Shown: in pieces, positions 46,428 through 54,403 of the stretch
Position numbering within the stretch: the stretch's first letter is position 1
Layout: each line of letters starts with the position of its first letter
DNA from: Mucilaginibacter sp. PAMC 26640
GTDB lineage: Bacteria; Bacteroidota; Bacteroidia; Sphingobacteriales; Sphingobacteriaceae
Direction: 5' to 3'
DNA length: 64,000 bases
Assembly (NCBI GenBank): GCA_001596135.1
Contig: CP014773.1
Location: forward strand, 62,001 to 126,000
Program-made: the position numbers and the translations under genes
Notes under the pieces: model-generated
What the model saw: only the letters and a program-made list of their open reading frames with translations
Told to the model about the DNA's origin: nothing
Database searches by the model: none

Positions 46428-46459
46428 AGATCGGAGACAACCGATGCAGCCTCCGATCT
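46428..46459 (-). terminator. Orphan terminator of a deleted aldehyde dehydrogenase gene
   Basis: AGATCGGAG (46428-46436) pairs with CTCCGATCT (46451-46459). The equivalent hairpin after the intact aldehyde dehydrogenase in copy 2 is AGATGGGAG/CTCCCATCT. One base pair differs as G-C versus C-G, a compensatory change. Confidence 0.65.
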
Positions 46460-46486
46460 GGTAATTTATAGCTTATCCGTTGGATT

Positions 46487-46522
46487 TAGAACGGGTCTGC
46501 ATATTCACTGAACCTGATCACG
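46487..46522 (-). pseudogene. Scar of a deleted aldehyde dehydrogenase (last 11 codons)
   Basis: Reading leftward, the sequence encodes LIRFSEYADPF followed by a stop. This equals the C-terminus of the aldehyde dehydrogenase at 58636-60018. It is followed at once by DNA matching the promoter side of that gene (46521-46574 versus about 60060-60114). The roughly 1.4-kb coding region has been deleted precisely enough to leave terminator, tail and operator. Confidence 0.8.
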
Positions 46523-46562
46523 ATTCTGTATGCAAAATTGCCGATAACAGAAGCAGGGACGA

Positions 46563-46574
46563 TGATGCCAGTCA
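46563..46574 (-). promoter_or_regulatory. Crp/Fnr-type site left behind at the aldehyde dehydrogenase scar
   Basis: TGATGCCAGTCA matches the site TGACAACGGTCA at the same place in copy 2 (60103-60114). It overlaps the TGA stop of the HisKA-only gene. In this copy it has no gene immediately downstream except the 139-aa gene about 290 bp away. Confidence 0.45.
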
Positions 46575-46955
46575 CCCGGTAACCTGATCTTCATCAGCTT
46601 TTTGGTTTTGTTCTATAAGTAAGTAATTATTCAGAATCACAACGAAATCGCTCGCCGCGTCTTTTATTTTGCCTAAATGGCCGAATATCTTCTCTTCATT
46701 CATGCGCTGGTAATAATGCTCGATCAGAGACGCGGAGAGCTGGATATTGGTTAAGGGGGAGCGCAGCTCATGCGACACTTTGGCCAGGAAAGTGGTTTTT
46801 GATTGATTAATATCGATCTGTTTTTGCAGCATTCCATTTAACAGGGCGTTTTCCATTTCCAGCTGATCGATCCGCTCAGCTGACTGGGCTTTTTTTTTCT
46901 CAATCAAAATACGCGGTTCCATAATGAAGAGGTTAGGTTTATCATTCATCATCAT
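46572..46955 (-). CDS. Stand-alone HisKA phosphoacceptor protein, copy 1
   Basis: This 127-aa protein has a coiled segment (RIDQLEMENALLNGMLQKQI) followed by a HisKA dimerisation/phosphoacceptor domain: FLAKVSHELRSPLTNIQLSA with His62. No ATP-binding (HATPase) domain follows; the gene stops after VVILNNYLLIEQNQ. It is not a truncated remnant, because the copy at 60112-60495 has exactly the same length. Its start overlaps the mlaD-like stop (ATGA). It might be a phosphotransfer or dominant partner for a full kinase. Confidence 0.8.
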   Translation of the reverse strand: MMMNDKPNLFIMEPRILIEKKKAQSAERIDQLEMENALLNGMLQKQIDINQSKTTFLAKVSHELRSPLTNIQLSASLIEHYYQRMNEEKIFGHLGKIKDAASDFVVILNNYLLIEQNQKADEDQVTG

Positions 46956-47950
46956 TTGCCAATGCGTGCCAGGCTGTCTTTTTTATGCTGCTTAGCCAGG
47001 TTTTTGAAATAGCCTTTAAAGAAGAAGTTGTGTTTTAGAGCTTCCATATTCTGGTTAAACCCATTGGTGCCTTTCTGTACGTTATCCAGGCTCAGGCTGA
47101 TTTTTTTGGTCAACGTCGAGTCCTTTAGCAAGCCATGTAGTGGTCCTTTGCCATTAGAAAGGTCATGATTAATATTTTTGACTATCTCTTGGAGCTGCCC
47201 CGTCATTTGATCGGCGTTTTCAGTTGCCGAACGGATATTGCATACGGAACTTTTAAGATCGCCCGCAACATCCGGATCTGAAATCAGTACACCCGCCGCG
47301 CCCTTCCCTTGTTTGATCTGCACGATCATTTCATTCAGCCCCCGTGTCAGGTTATTGGCGTTTAAACTGGCATGATTTATACCTTTTAAGGAAGATCTCA
47401 AGCTCACCCCGATGGTCTGATCGTTCAATAATTTGAACAGTGCGCTGCTGTCAATGCCCAGCACTGCATTTTTCAAACTTTCGGATATCGTGGCGATATT
47501 GTTATTGGTCTTGGACAGGGTGAGCAACATCTCATCGGTACTGGTCATTTTCTGTGCGGCAAGAATATCTCCGGTTCCGACCATCGGACTGCTTCCTTTG
47601 TTTGCCTGTATGTTCACCACTTTATTGCCCATTAATCCTTCCGTACCTATAGCGGCCAAAGCATTTTTGTGAATGAAAGCACTTGTTTTATTGTCTATGG
47701 CTAAGGTCACTTCGATCAGTGTATCGTTAATCATAGTAATCTTTTTGACCGTTCCTGCCTGGATACCTGAGAAGAGTACATTGTTTCCTTCCATCAACCC
47801 GTTAAGGTTATTAAAGCGGGCCTTTAGTTCAAAGCCGCTGCCGAAAATGTTCCGGTTCTTGCCGATCATATAAAAAGAGGCCATCAACACCAGCAGACCT
47901 GCCAGCACAAACATACCCAGTTTAATATTATTCTCGCCTTTATTTGCCAT
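46952..47950 (-). CDS. MCE-domain (MlaD-like) lipid transport protein
   Basis: This 332-aa protein has a single N-terminal helix (LGMFVLAGLLVLMASFYMIG), then the MCE domain at about 35-115 (FELKARFNNLNGLMEGNNVL, FSGIQAGTVKKI) and a long helical tail. It would bind lipids in the periplasm for the MlaEF transporter encoded upstream. It lies 3 bp after the ATPase gene. In block copy 2 only its last 35 or so codons survive (60487-60600). Confidence 0.88.
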   Translation of the reverse strand: MANKGENNIKLGMFVLAGLLVLMASFYMIGKNRNIFGSGFELKARFNNLNGLMEGNNVLFSGIQAGTVKKITMINDTLIEVTLAIDNKTSAFIHKNALAAIGTEGLMGNKVVNIQANKGSSPMVGTGDILAAQKMTSTDEMLLTLSKTNNNIATISESLKNAVLGIDSSALFKLLNDQTIGVSLRSSLKGINHASLNANNLTRGLNEMIVQIKQGKGAAGVLISDPDVAGDLKSSVCNIRSATENADQMTGQLQEIVKNINHDLSNGKGPLHGLLKDSTLTKKISLSLDNVQKGTNGFNQNMEALKHNFFFKGYFKNLAKQHKKDSLARIGK

Positions 47951-47953
47951 GAT

Positions 47954-48730
47954 CTATGATTCAAAAAATTGTTTGATGTTTTTGTCAGCGGATTTTTCCA
48001 GTGACTGATAAGTGCCGTCCGCATAGCATTTGCCGTCAAATAACAGCACTACCCGGTCAGATATATTTTTCACGCAATTCATATCATGCGAAATGATGAT
48101 GGATGACGTATGGTATTTTCTTTGTAGGGTTAATATCAGCTGATCGATCTCCCGGGCCGTAACCGGGTCAAGCCCGGTCGTCGGCTCATCATATAAAATG
48201 ATCTCCGGCTTGAGGATCATCGTCCGGGCCAGGGCGATCCTTTTAAGCATGCCACCGGACAATTCTTCCGGCATCATCTCGGTGGTATGGGCCAGGCCTA
48301 CATTTCTAAGCACTTCCTTTACCATCGAATTCACTTTTGATTGTGTAAGGTCAGTCCAGTGCCGGCGTAAAGGAAACTCCAGGTTCTCCCTGACGGTCAT
48401 CGAGTCGTATAGGGCATTTCCCTGGAACAGGAAGCCGATCTTTGCTCTTACTCTGTTCAGTTCATCATCACTTAGTTTAGTAACATCGTCGCCCAAAACG
48501 TCGATGATGCCTTTATCAGCTTTCAAAAGGCCGATTATACATTTGATCAGCACGGATTTCCCAGAACCTGATTTACCCAGGATCACTACGTTCTCTTCTT
48601 TATTGACGACCAGGTTAAAATCCTTCAGTACCACATTAGGGCCAAAGCGTTTGTAAACATGCGCGATCGTAATGACCCGAACTTTCGGCTCTTCTTTCTT
48701 GACCGTTAATGTCTTTTGGGGCGTGCTCAT
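47954..48730 (-). CDS. MlaF-like ABC transporter ATPase
   Basis: This 258-aa ATPase has Walker A GKSGSGKSVLIKCIIGLL, Q-loop FLFQGNALYDSMTVRENL, signature LSGGMLKRIALARTM and Walker B LYDEPTTGLDP. LSGGM and the family context mark MlaF/Ttg2A. It would energise phospholipid transport between membranes. It is 5 bp downstream of the permease gene and absent from block copy 2. Confidence 0.9.
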   Translation of the reverse strand: MSTPQKTLTVKKEEPKVRVITIAHVYKRFGPNVVLKDFNLVVNKEENVVILGKSGSGKSVLIKCIIGLLKADKGIIDVLGDDVTKLSDDELNRVRAKIGFLFQGNALYDSMTVRENLEFPLRRHWTDLTQSKVNSMVKEVLRNVGLAHTTEMMPEELSGGMLKRIALARTMILKPEIILYDEPTTGLDPVTAREIDQLILTLQRKYHTSSIIISHDMNCVKNISDRVVLLFDGKCYADGTYQSLEKSADKNIKQFFES

Positions 48731-48735
48731 CTTTT

Positions 48736-49506
48736 TTAATTTAAGCCTAATAAGTTGGTGGACTGCACCGCTAAAAGGTCGATCACAAAAATGAGCACAG
48801 AGGCCAGCACTACGGCGGAATTGGCTGAGCTACCTACGCCCCGCGTTCCCTTGGTAGAGTTAAAACCTTTATAACAGCCGATAATGCCCACAGCAAATCC
48901 GAAAAAGATCGTTTTAATCACTGCGGGGAGCACATCGCTATAGCCAATGCTTTGAAACACCTGATTAAAAAAGAATTTGATGCTCGTTACCGAATTGATA
49001 TTCACGCCGATGTAGGCGCCGAATAAAGAGATCGCATCTCCCAGGATGGTTAATATGGGAAGCATTAAGGTAGTAGCAATGACGCGGGTAGCCACCAGAT
49101 ACTTAATCGGGTTAGTTCCGCTTACTTCCATCGCATCGATCTGCTCGGTCACTTTCATCGAACCGAGTTCGGCACCAATACTGCTGCCGATCTTTCCGGC
49201 AAAGATAAGTGCCGTGATCACCGGGCCTATTTCGCGAACAATGGCGATTCCTACCATTACCGGCAACTGGGATTCAACACCATAACTGACCAGCGAAGGT
49301 CTCAATTGCATGGTCAACACCAGTCCCATAATAAATCCCGTCAGGCCCACCAGCGGCAAAGACTTGTAGCCAATGATATAGCATTGCGCCCTCAATTCCT
49401 TCAGTTCGAACTTTGGTTTCATCCCGTGTGAAAAGAAGCGCCCGGTAAATTTGGTAATGCTGCCGGTCTCGTCAAAGAACTCCCGCGTATTTGTCAATAA
49501 TGGCAT
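48736..49506 (-). CDS. MlaE-like ABC transporter permease
   Basis: This 256-aa protein has helices around LPLVGLTGFIMGLVLTMQLR and the conserved permease block AGKIGSSIGAELGSMKVTEQ, then IDAMEVSGTNPIKYLVATRV. These are typical of MlaE. It works with the ATPase and MCE proteins downstream. In block copy 2 only its first 14 or so codons remain near 60790-60832. Confidence 0.9.
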   Translation of the reverse strand: MPLLTNTREFFDETGSITKFTGRFFSHGMKPKFELKELRAQCYIIGYKSLPLVGLTGFIMGLVLTMQLRPSLVSYGVESQLPVMVGIAIVREIGPVITALIFAGKIGSSIGAELGSMKVTEQIDAMEVSGTNPIKYLVATRVIATTLMLPILTILGDAISLFGAYIGVNINSVTSIKFFFNQVFQSIGYSDVLPAVIKTIFFGFAVGIIGCYKGFNSTKGTRGVGSSANSAVVLASVLIFVIDLLAVQSTNLLGLN

Positions 49507-49521
49507 AGTTGTGTTTTTAAC

Positions 49522-49749
49522 TTAGGTTGCTTTGATCATCTCTATTTCGATGATCTTTTTCCGTTCGTGGTATTCTTCTTTGCCGATCTCTCCGGCAGCA
49601 AACCGCTTGAGTAAAACATCCAACGGGCCGTCTTTTTTATTGCGCTGACCCGGAATATTATAAGGAAGTATGAAGATCCAGACCAGCATAATAAACCAGG
49701 CTGACCACCAGAGCGGGTCCATGCCCCAGAAACTATAGTTATAAAACAT
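49522..49749 (-). CDS. Small SHOCT-domain membrane protein, copy 1
   Basis: This 75-aa protein has one helix (WWSAWFIMLVWIFILPYNI) and a C-terminal SHOCT motif (LDVLLKRFAAGEIGKEEYHE). SHOCT segments are short oligomerisation or interaction modules. It lies between the 87-aa gene and mlaE. In copy 2 (60849-61118) the ATG has changed and the frame starts upstream. Confidence 0.8.
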   Translation of the reverse strand: MFYNYSFWGMDPLWWSAWFIMLVWIFILPYNIPGQRNKKDGPLDVLLKRFAAGEIGKEEYHERKKIIEIEMIKAT

Positions 49750-49793
49750 CTTGTTTGATTTTAAAATGGGTAAATGATAGCTGAAATCAAGCT

Positions 49794-50057
49794 TTATAAT
49801 AGCGCGATCTCCCGGTAACTTTGCGCCAGTAGGGAATCGATCTCTGCCTTGATCAGCACGGAAAGCTGGTCGGTGCGATTAGGTAACTCATCAGCAACCT
49901 TGGCCAGTGAAGCTACTTTTTGATAGTAGCTTTTATTTTCCCACGTTTCCAATCTCTCTTCAGCCAGCGCTAATTCCGCATCAACTAATACTGCCGGGAT
50001 CTCCTGGCAGCCTTTAATCTCGAATACATTGTGATATAATGGTGTTTGCAGCAACAT
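49794..50057 (-). CDS. 87-aa protein homologous to the N-terminus of the local aldehyde dehydrogenase, copy 1
   Basis: The whole protein aligns without a gap to residues 1-87 of the aldehyde dehydrogenase at 58636-60018. Identities include Met1, Thr5, Lys15, QE at 18-19, Val25, Ala27, AE at 32-33, TW at 38-39, a shared DQLS (63-66) and AQS-EIAL near the end. It lacks the NAD-binding, catalytic and oligomerisation parts. It is not a fresh fragment: sequence identity is low but the frame is maintained, and the copy at 61122-61385 differs by only a few residues. Function unknown; it may have been recruited as a small helical protein. Confidence 0.75.
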   Translation of the reverse strand: MLLQTPLYHNVFEIKGCQEIPAVLVDAELALAEERLETWENKSYYQKVASLAKVADELPNRTDQLSVLIKAEIDSLLAQSYREIALL

Positions 50058-50093
50058 GCCTGAGTTTAATTAAAAGGTGAGTGATGAATAATT

Positions 50094-50119
50094 AAAGCGG
50101 GAGGCTATCCTCCCGCTTT
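50094..50119 (-). terminator. Rho-independent terminator after the BON gene, copy 1
   Basis: AAAGCGGGAGG and CCTCCCGCTTT pair perfectly around a 4-base loop, just past the BON stop at 50125. The same 11-bp stem is kept at 61422-61447, with the loop differing by one base. Confidence 0.85.
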
Positions 50120-50124
50120 AGGTT

Positions 50125-50784
50125 TTAGTTTTCGTAATAGTCGATATACAACTCGTTATCAACTTCGCAAACACCGGGAGCGTTCCAGGCAATACGGTCC
50201 GCTTCGTCTTTCTGATAAAGTGAATGTACCGAGCCTGTTAAAGTAACGCGGCTGCCATTGACCTTAACCTCTATACCCTGATCACTAACAGACCAGTTAC
50301 GCGCAAGCGCTTCTTCGATCTCTTTCGTTTCGATCTCGTCATGGCTTTCGGCCTGGATCTTGATCTCATTGGTAACCCCAATCACACCCATTAATGGTTT
50401 AACCGCATTCTTAGCTGCATCCTTTTGAAAGTTCCAGTGCACTGCACCTTCCAATTTCACCCAGCCGTTTTCAACGAATGCTTTTACCTTGCCATCCGGA
50501 ATCCAGTTAGCTTTCAAAGCGTCGATAACCTCTTTGGCAATTTCTGTATCGCTTTTTCTGAAGTCGCTTGGAAATTTAATCGTAATGTCTTCAGCTACGG
50601 CCTTTACACCGGCAACACTTTTGGCAGCATTTTCTGCTTCCTGTTTTTTGAGGTAATTGTCTACGGTGCCTGTCAGCGTGATAACGCCATCTTTGGCGGT
50701 TACGCCAATTTCAGCGGCATTTAATAACGGTTCCCATTTGATCGCGTTTTCAACGTCTTGTTGTAATTCTTCATTTGTTCTCAT
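50125..50784 (-). CDS. Three-BON-domain protein, copy 1
   Basis: From the ATG at 50784 (MRTNEELQQDVENAIKWEPL) this has 219 aa; the open frame continues further upstream but through the operator. Three BON domains are at about 5-70, 77-145 and 150-217, with GVTAKDGVITLTGTV, VENGWVKLEGAV and VNGSRVTLTGSV as the repeated strands. No signal peptide is visible, unlike OsmY, so a cytoplasmic location is likely. BON domains bind membranes or phospholipid. Crp/Fnr-type site 78 bp upstream, strong terminator downstream. Copy 2 is at 61453-62112. Confidence 0.88.
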   Translation of the reverse strand: MRTNEELQQDVENAIKWEPLLNAAEIGVTAKDGVITLTGTVDNYLKKQEAENAAKSVAGVKAVAEDITIKFPSDFRKSDTEIAKEVIDALKANWIPDGKVKAFVENGWVKLEGAVHWNFQKDAAKNAVKPLMGVIGVTNEIKIQAESHDEIETKEIEEALARNWSVSDQGIEVKVNGSRVTLTGSVHSLYQKDEADRIAWNAPGVCEVDNELYIDYYEN

Positions 50785-50861
50785 TTTCGATGTTCTCAGG
50801 AGTTTTAATTTAATTGACTTCCTGATAGATCGAAGATGCGAACAATCAGTTGCCGGGGGAA

Positions 50862-50873
50862 TGACGTCCGTCA
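50862..50873 (-). promoter_or_regulatory. Crp/Fnr-type site upstream of BON copy 1
   Basis: TGACGTCCGTCA, flanked by gggaa and cctt, lies 78 bp from the BON start. Copy 2 keeps the site (62189-62200, TGACGTTCGTCA) at 77 bp; the only change falls in the central N4. Confidence 0.6.
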
Positions 50874-50943
50874 CCTTGTAATATGTTTGAGGACAGTTAT
50901 ATTTTACAGACCAAGCGATTCCGACACATTCGCCTACCATATT

Positions 50944-50990
50944 TCAACTATTAACAGTTGATTTTAATTTTTCTATTTCTTCGTTAAGGC
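50944..50990 (-). pseudogene. C-terminal stub of the 136-aa membrane protein gene
   Basis: The minus strand encodes the tail NEEIEKLKSTVNS and a stop, as in the intact gene at 62271-62681. After 50990 the homology stops and AbiE-derived DNA begins. This marks the edge of block copy 1. Confidence 0.7.
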
Positions 50991-51330
50991 CCACCAAAGC
51001 TTCCGTGAATTTACAACCCACGTGGGCATTTTCACCTACACAAATTTACCTCTACCGTATTACGCATTCGGACTGCGAATAGTTAAACTAGGCGAAAAGC
51101 AGAACGCGATGATCGCCTCGCCGGAAAAAGCACTTTGTGATAAGATCATCAGCACCTCTGGTTTACTGATCAGAAGTACGGTACAGGCGGGCATTTACCT
51201 GACACAAGACCTCCGAATGGAGGAATCAGCGCTGAAAGAGCTGGATACCAAAATAATGTCCGGCTGGCTGGATGCCGCTCCAAAAAAAGAAAGTTTAATA
51301 ATGGTCATTAAAATGATGGAGAACTTATGA
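50991..51330 (+). pseudogene. Truncated abiEi duplicate
   Basis: The sequence is nearly identical to 16846-17182, the C-terminal half of abiEi (ASPEKALCDKIISTSGLLIR is unchanged). The N-terminal DNA-binding half and promoter are missing, and a base is lost near its left edge. It cannot repress or neutralise as AbiEi does. It keeps the ATGA overlap with the following toxin fragment. Confidence 0.85.
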
Positions 51331-51841
51331 TCAAAGAATGGTTAGAAGATTACAAACCGGCCAATCAACAGGAAGCCAAAGACGCCCTGCGGGAGATCAT
51401 GCAGGATATCGCCTTGGCCGGGCTTTCCCGTACCGGCTTTTTTGAAAAGGCCGCTTTCTATGGTGGCACGGCGCTCCGGATTTTTACGGGCTTGACCACT
51501 TTTCGGAATCTCTTTGCCGGGAAAATGCATGCGCTCCTGTTCCGTAAATGGGGAACGAATGTAAAAGGTCGCGACTGGTATGATATGGAATGGTATATCC
51601 GCAAAGGTATACCGCTAAACCTGGCACATTTCGTCATCCGGGCGAAAGATAGCGGAGATTGGGATAGCGATATGATCGACGAAGCGAAGTTCAGGCAGTT
51701 GTTGAAGGAAAAATTGATAACGTAAAAATGGATTATGTGATCGCTGATATTCGCCGATTTATCCGTGACCCGAACGTCCTGAAGATTTGGTCTCCGCAGT
51801 ATTTCCACGAACTGGTCAGCAAATTGAAGGTTACAGGTTAA
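51327..51841 (+). pseudogene. Internally deleted abiEii duplicate
   Basis: Matches 17179-18033 at both ends, but a deletion of about 340 bp joins the GGTALRIF region (51466-51490) directly to LFAGKMHALLFRKWGTN. The SEDLDF Asp motif is removed, so it is catalytically dead. A further one-base loss in an A run near 51708-51712 ends the frame at KEKLIT, while the remaining C-terminus is still readable to 51841. Confidence 0.88.
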
Positions 51842-52083
51842 GATTAGATCTCCAGGAAATCCACAAGAAAACTGAATAACAGGTCTGTGATCTCCGGCTT
51901 GATCTCTTTTCTGGCATTAGGATTAATGGTGACCTCTATCTTCGACGCGCTGCATAATATGGTATACATGACCGGCAACGTTATCTTTCTTATCCTAATG
52001 CCGTAGGTATCTGCCTTGCTGTCAATTTCAAGCACAAAATCTTTATCGACCTTATTTAAAGTCTCTTCAAAAGTGAACTTTAT
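51842..52083 (-). pseudogene. C-terminal part of the abiE-adjacent hypothetical gene (duplicate)
   Basis: This matches 18034-18275 and includes VDKDFVLEIDSKADTYGIRI. Here the C-terminal frame is intact (CSASKIEVTINPNARKEI, then LLFSFLVDFLEI), which reveals the frameshift in the other copy. The N-terminal two thirds are absent, replaced at about 52084 by unrelated DNA. Confidence 0.8.
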
Positions 52084-52318
52084 CATATTGCTTATGAACA
52101 AATCCTTCCGGAAATATTCAGGGTTACTGAAGGGCTTTTGTACATCGTCGCGACAATTGCACCACCACTTTTCTCACATATTAAAAGGATGTTGATGTTA
52201 AGCCTTACGGTTTTTATTTCTTATATCATAACAACCCTGTTTTACGAAAATAATGTCGTCTCTTTATAGTTTTTTTGCGTCAATGGCCAGCTTATCTGTG
52301 TATTTCATCATGTGTTAA
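52084..52318 (+). pseudogene. C-terminal remnant of a DUF6629-like membrane protein
   Basis: The plus strand reads HIAYEQILPEIFRVTEGLLY, IVATIAPPLFSHIKRMLM, LSLTVFISYIITTLFYENNV, then after a TAG and frame slip FFASMASLSVYFIMC and a stop. This resembles the end of DUF6629-type membrane proteins. The start is missing and the reading frame is broken near 52266-52275. Confidence 0.5.
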
Positions 52319-52419
52319 ATATAGAAATCCCATAGTGAGATTTTAAATAAACCACAGAAGCCAGCGTATATCTGATCCAGACGCAAGTAACAGCTTATTG
52401 TGATATCGAACATTATCAA

Positions 52420-52437
52420 ATATGACGATAGTCATAT
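52420..52437 (+). promoter_or_regulatory. Crp/Fnr-type palindrome upstream of the HMA-AraC gene
   Basis: ATATGAC-GATA-GTCATAT is a perfect 18-bp palindrome with the TGAC-N4-GTCA core, 142 bp before the gene at 52579. The rest of 52319-52578 shows no coding sequence that I can recognise. Confidence 0.5.
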
Positions 52438-52578
52438 CAGTAAGATCAATTATTTCGCAGATTTGATAGATGCCAAAAGGCAACATCACCTGATATGAAA
52501 CAACTGATCATTCAATACTTCCCCCCCTTTCACCTTCTTATAGATCTCGCCAGGCAACTTTTAAACCAGTAGTCGGAA

Positions 52579-53121
52579 ATGAAGATTTACATCAAGAACA
52601 TGGTTTGCATTCGCTGCAAAATGTTGGTTAAACAACAGCTTAAAAAACTTTCAATTCCGTTTACGACAGTTGAATTAGGCGAAGTTGAACTACCCGGAGA
52701 AATCAATATTAAACAAGTGGCAGATTTTAAAACCGTTTTGCAAAAGTTTGGTCTGGATATTTTGGATGACAGGAAAAGCCTGCTTATAGAAAATATAAAA
52801 AAAGTGATCATTGAATTGATCCATTATCAGGAAGAACCCATCAAGCTCAAGTTTTCGGAACATCTCAGTGAAAAACTAAACTACGATTATAACTACATGT
52901 CCAATCTATTTTCAGAAATTGAAGGTGTGAATGTTGAGCACTATATGATCACTCATAAAATTGAAAAAGTAAAAGAATTGTTGATTTACGATAAGCTTTC
53001 GCTTACAGAAATATCCTATAAAATGCAATACAGTAGTGTGGCTCACCTGTGCAATCAATTCAAAAAAATAACCGGCTTAACACCTACCCATTTTAAAAAG
53101 GTCAAAGAGCAATCAAACTGA
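52579..53121 (+). CDS. Small regulator: HMA-like N-terminus plus AraC helix-turn-helix, paralogue 1
   Basis: This 180-aa protein has an N-terminal half resembling a heavy-metal-associated domain with a CxxC pair (MKIYIKNMVCIRCKMLVKQQ). The C-terminal AraC DNA-binding domain is about 85-176 (YMSNLFSEIEGVNVEHYMIT, then LSLTEISYKMQYSSVAHLCN and GLTPTHFKKVKEQ). The usual cupin sensor of AraC proteins is absent. Copper or other soft-metal sensing is a reasonable inference from CxxC. A paralogue at 56050 has the same plan; the pair flank a run of pseudogenes. Confidence 0.8.
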   Translation: MKIYIKNMVCIRCKMLVKQQLKKLSIPFTTVELGEVELPGEINIKQVADFKTVLQKFGLDILDDRKSLLIENIKKVIIELIHYQEEPIKLKFSEHLSEKLNYDYNYMSNLFSEIEGVNVEHYMITHKIEKVKELLIYDKLSLTEISYKMQYSSVAHLCNQFKKITGLTPTHFKKVKEQSN

Positions 53122-53149
53122 GTATCATTGTACCATAGTTTTCACCCCG

Positions 53150-53893
53150 TTATATTTAATATATTAAAATAGACAGTTATTGTTTCGATCACTTTTTTCA
53201 CTTCTCCAACATCTTTCATTTTGATACAGGCTACTGCGGTTATAGTGGCTGTGTATTCATTACCGCCCTTAAAAATTGCATAACCGATGACTATAGTTTC
53301 TTGAATTCTATGCCAAGCGCTTGGTAAAGCTTGTAAATTCAGTAAGCTTTATCTATCCCGGCCTTTGTAATGTCGATAGAAGAGCACTACCAATTTTATA
53401 GAAAAATCGGGAAGTGATATTTCCGATAAATCTTTAAACGCCTTTCTTTTAGCCAATCCGCATCATGATCTTTTTCCACCTCAAGCGGAGCCTCCTGTCC
53501 CAATGCGGAAAAAGTGATCTGGCTTCCTCTGTCTTCAATCGGCTCAACCCAGATCTGTTCCCTTTTTAATCCTGATAGATTTACCGCTTCCTTTAAGTTT
53601 TCAATAATCGTTTTCTTTTGTTCGACTGTTAAAATTTCAGCGTATAACATTTTCCAACAAGATCTGTTCTGGTAATATTTAGAGCCCCATGTAGGTAGGA
53701 GAACGAGATTTTTAACTATTGCGTTTGCGATAAAACAGACAAAATCTGCCTTTGAATTGCAGCCAGTCTCCAACTGAATAGCAACTTAAGCAAGCTGATG
53801 TAAATGATTTAAGAGCTCACCCTTTCAGCATCAATCGCTGCTTTAATTTCTGCCAGTGAACCGTTCAGGTCAAAAACGATCAGTTTGTTTAAT
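53150..53893 (-). pseudogene. Degenerate HAD-IIB (phosphomannomutase-like) phosphatase gene
   Basis: Pieces of one protein appear in order on the minus strand. KLIVFDLNGSLAEIKAAIDA is at about 53805-53893, where the catalytic DxDGT is mutated to DLNGS. The open frame 53396-53773 carries NLVLLPTWGSKYYQ and IEDRGSQITFSALGQEAPLE. SIDITKAGIDKAY, a stop, then IGYAIFKGGNEYTA are at about 53170-53390, where the GDA motif has become GYA. Several stops and frameshifts separate them. The parent family is the PMM-like HAD-IIB phosphatases. Confidence 0.8.
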
Positions 53894-53949
53894 ATGATAA
53901 AAACTATATTTTATTTTTTTCTAGTGCACTATCATAATCGCTCCTTCAC

Positions 53950-54385
53950 GCACCTTGATTGCAGACAACACGGTAAAGCAACGCCCTTTGCGCGGCCTGC
54001 ACAATAGCTACTTTTCCTTTCCAAATTTCCAAAGCAGGCTACTGCCCCCCCATGCAAAAGTAAAAGCTACAGCCCAAGGCAATTTGTCTTTAAACCGAAC
54101 AGGCATCGCGTTTAAATGCTGTATGGCCACTACTGCATCCTTGCCTACGGACAGAAAGGCGATCCCCGAAACAGCCGCTGGAACGAAACGTATCAGGGAT
54201 ATTATGATGGCATACGCCACTTCACGAACCGTTCCCTGCATGGCACATTCTAATCCGGGCTCGAACATGGTTGGTTTCAGTAGCATTCCTTCCAGCATTA
54301 CATTTTGTAAATCCAATGCTTCAAAAACCGCGCAATACCTGCTTCTTAACTTCTCCACAACGTTGCAGGGTATATTTTCCGTCAA
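53950..54385 (-). pseudogene. C-terminal fragment of class I fructose-bisphosphate aldolase
   Basis: The open frame 54008-54385 reads EALDLQNVMLEGMLLKPTMF, EPGLECAMQGTVREVAYAII, VPAAVSGIAFLSVGKDAVVA and LNAMPVRFKDKLPWAVAFTF, the C-terminal third of class I aldolase. After a frame slip near 54010 the tail VQAAQRALLYRVVCNQGA follows to about 53953. The N-terminal part with the Schiff-base Lys region is missing; the fragment abuts the acetate kinase remnant. Confidence 0.8.
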
Positions 54386-54403
54386 TTAATACTTCCGGCT
54401 CCA

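Larger units (their letters stand above)
44822..50990. repeat. Segmental duplication, copy 1
   Basis: This block and 57337-62290 share, in the same order and orientation: PNPOx-like, DsbA-like, 139-aa, aldehyde dehydrogenase (scar here), HisKA-only, mlaDFE (remnant in copy 2), SHOCT, 87-aa and BON genes, plus terminators and operators. Divergence is moderate and uneven, lowest over 49.8-50.3 kb, where long stretches are identical to 61.1-61.7 kb. Confidence 0.9.

Noticed and set aside
50785..50940. N-terminal extension of BON copy 1 to 50940
   Set aside because: The copy-2 frame does not extend, and the region contains the operator at 50862; the start at 50784 matches the 219-aa length of the paralogues.
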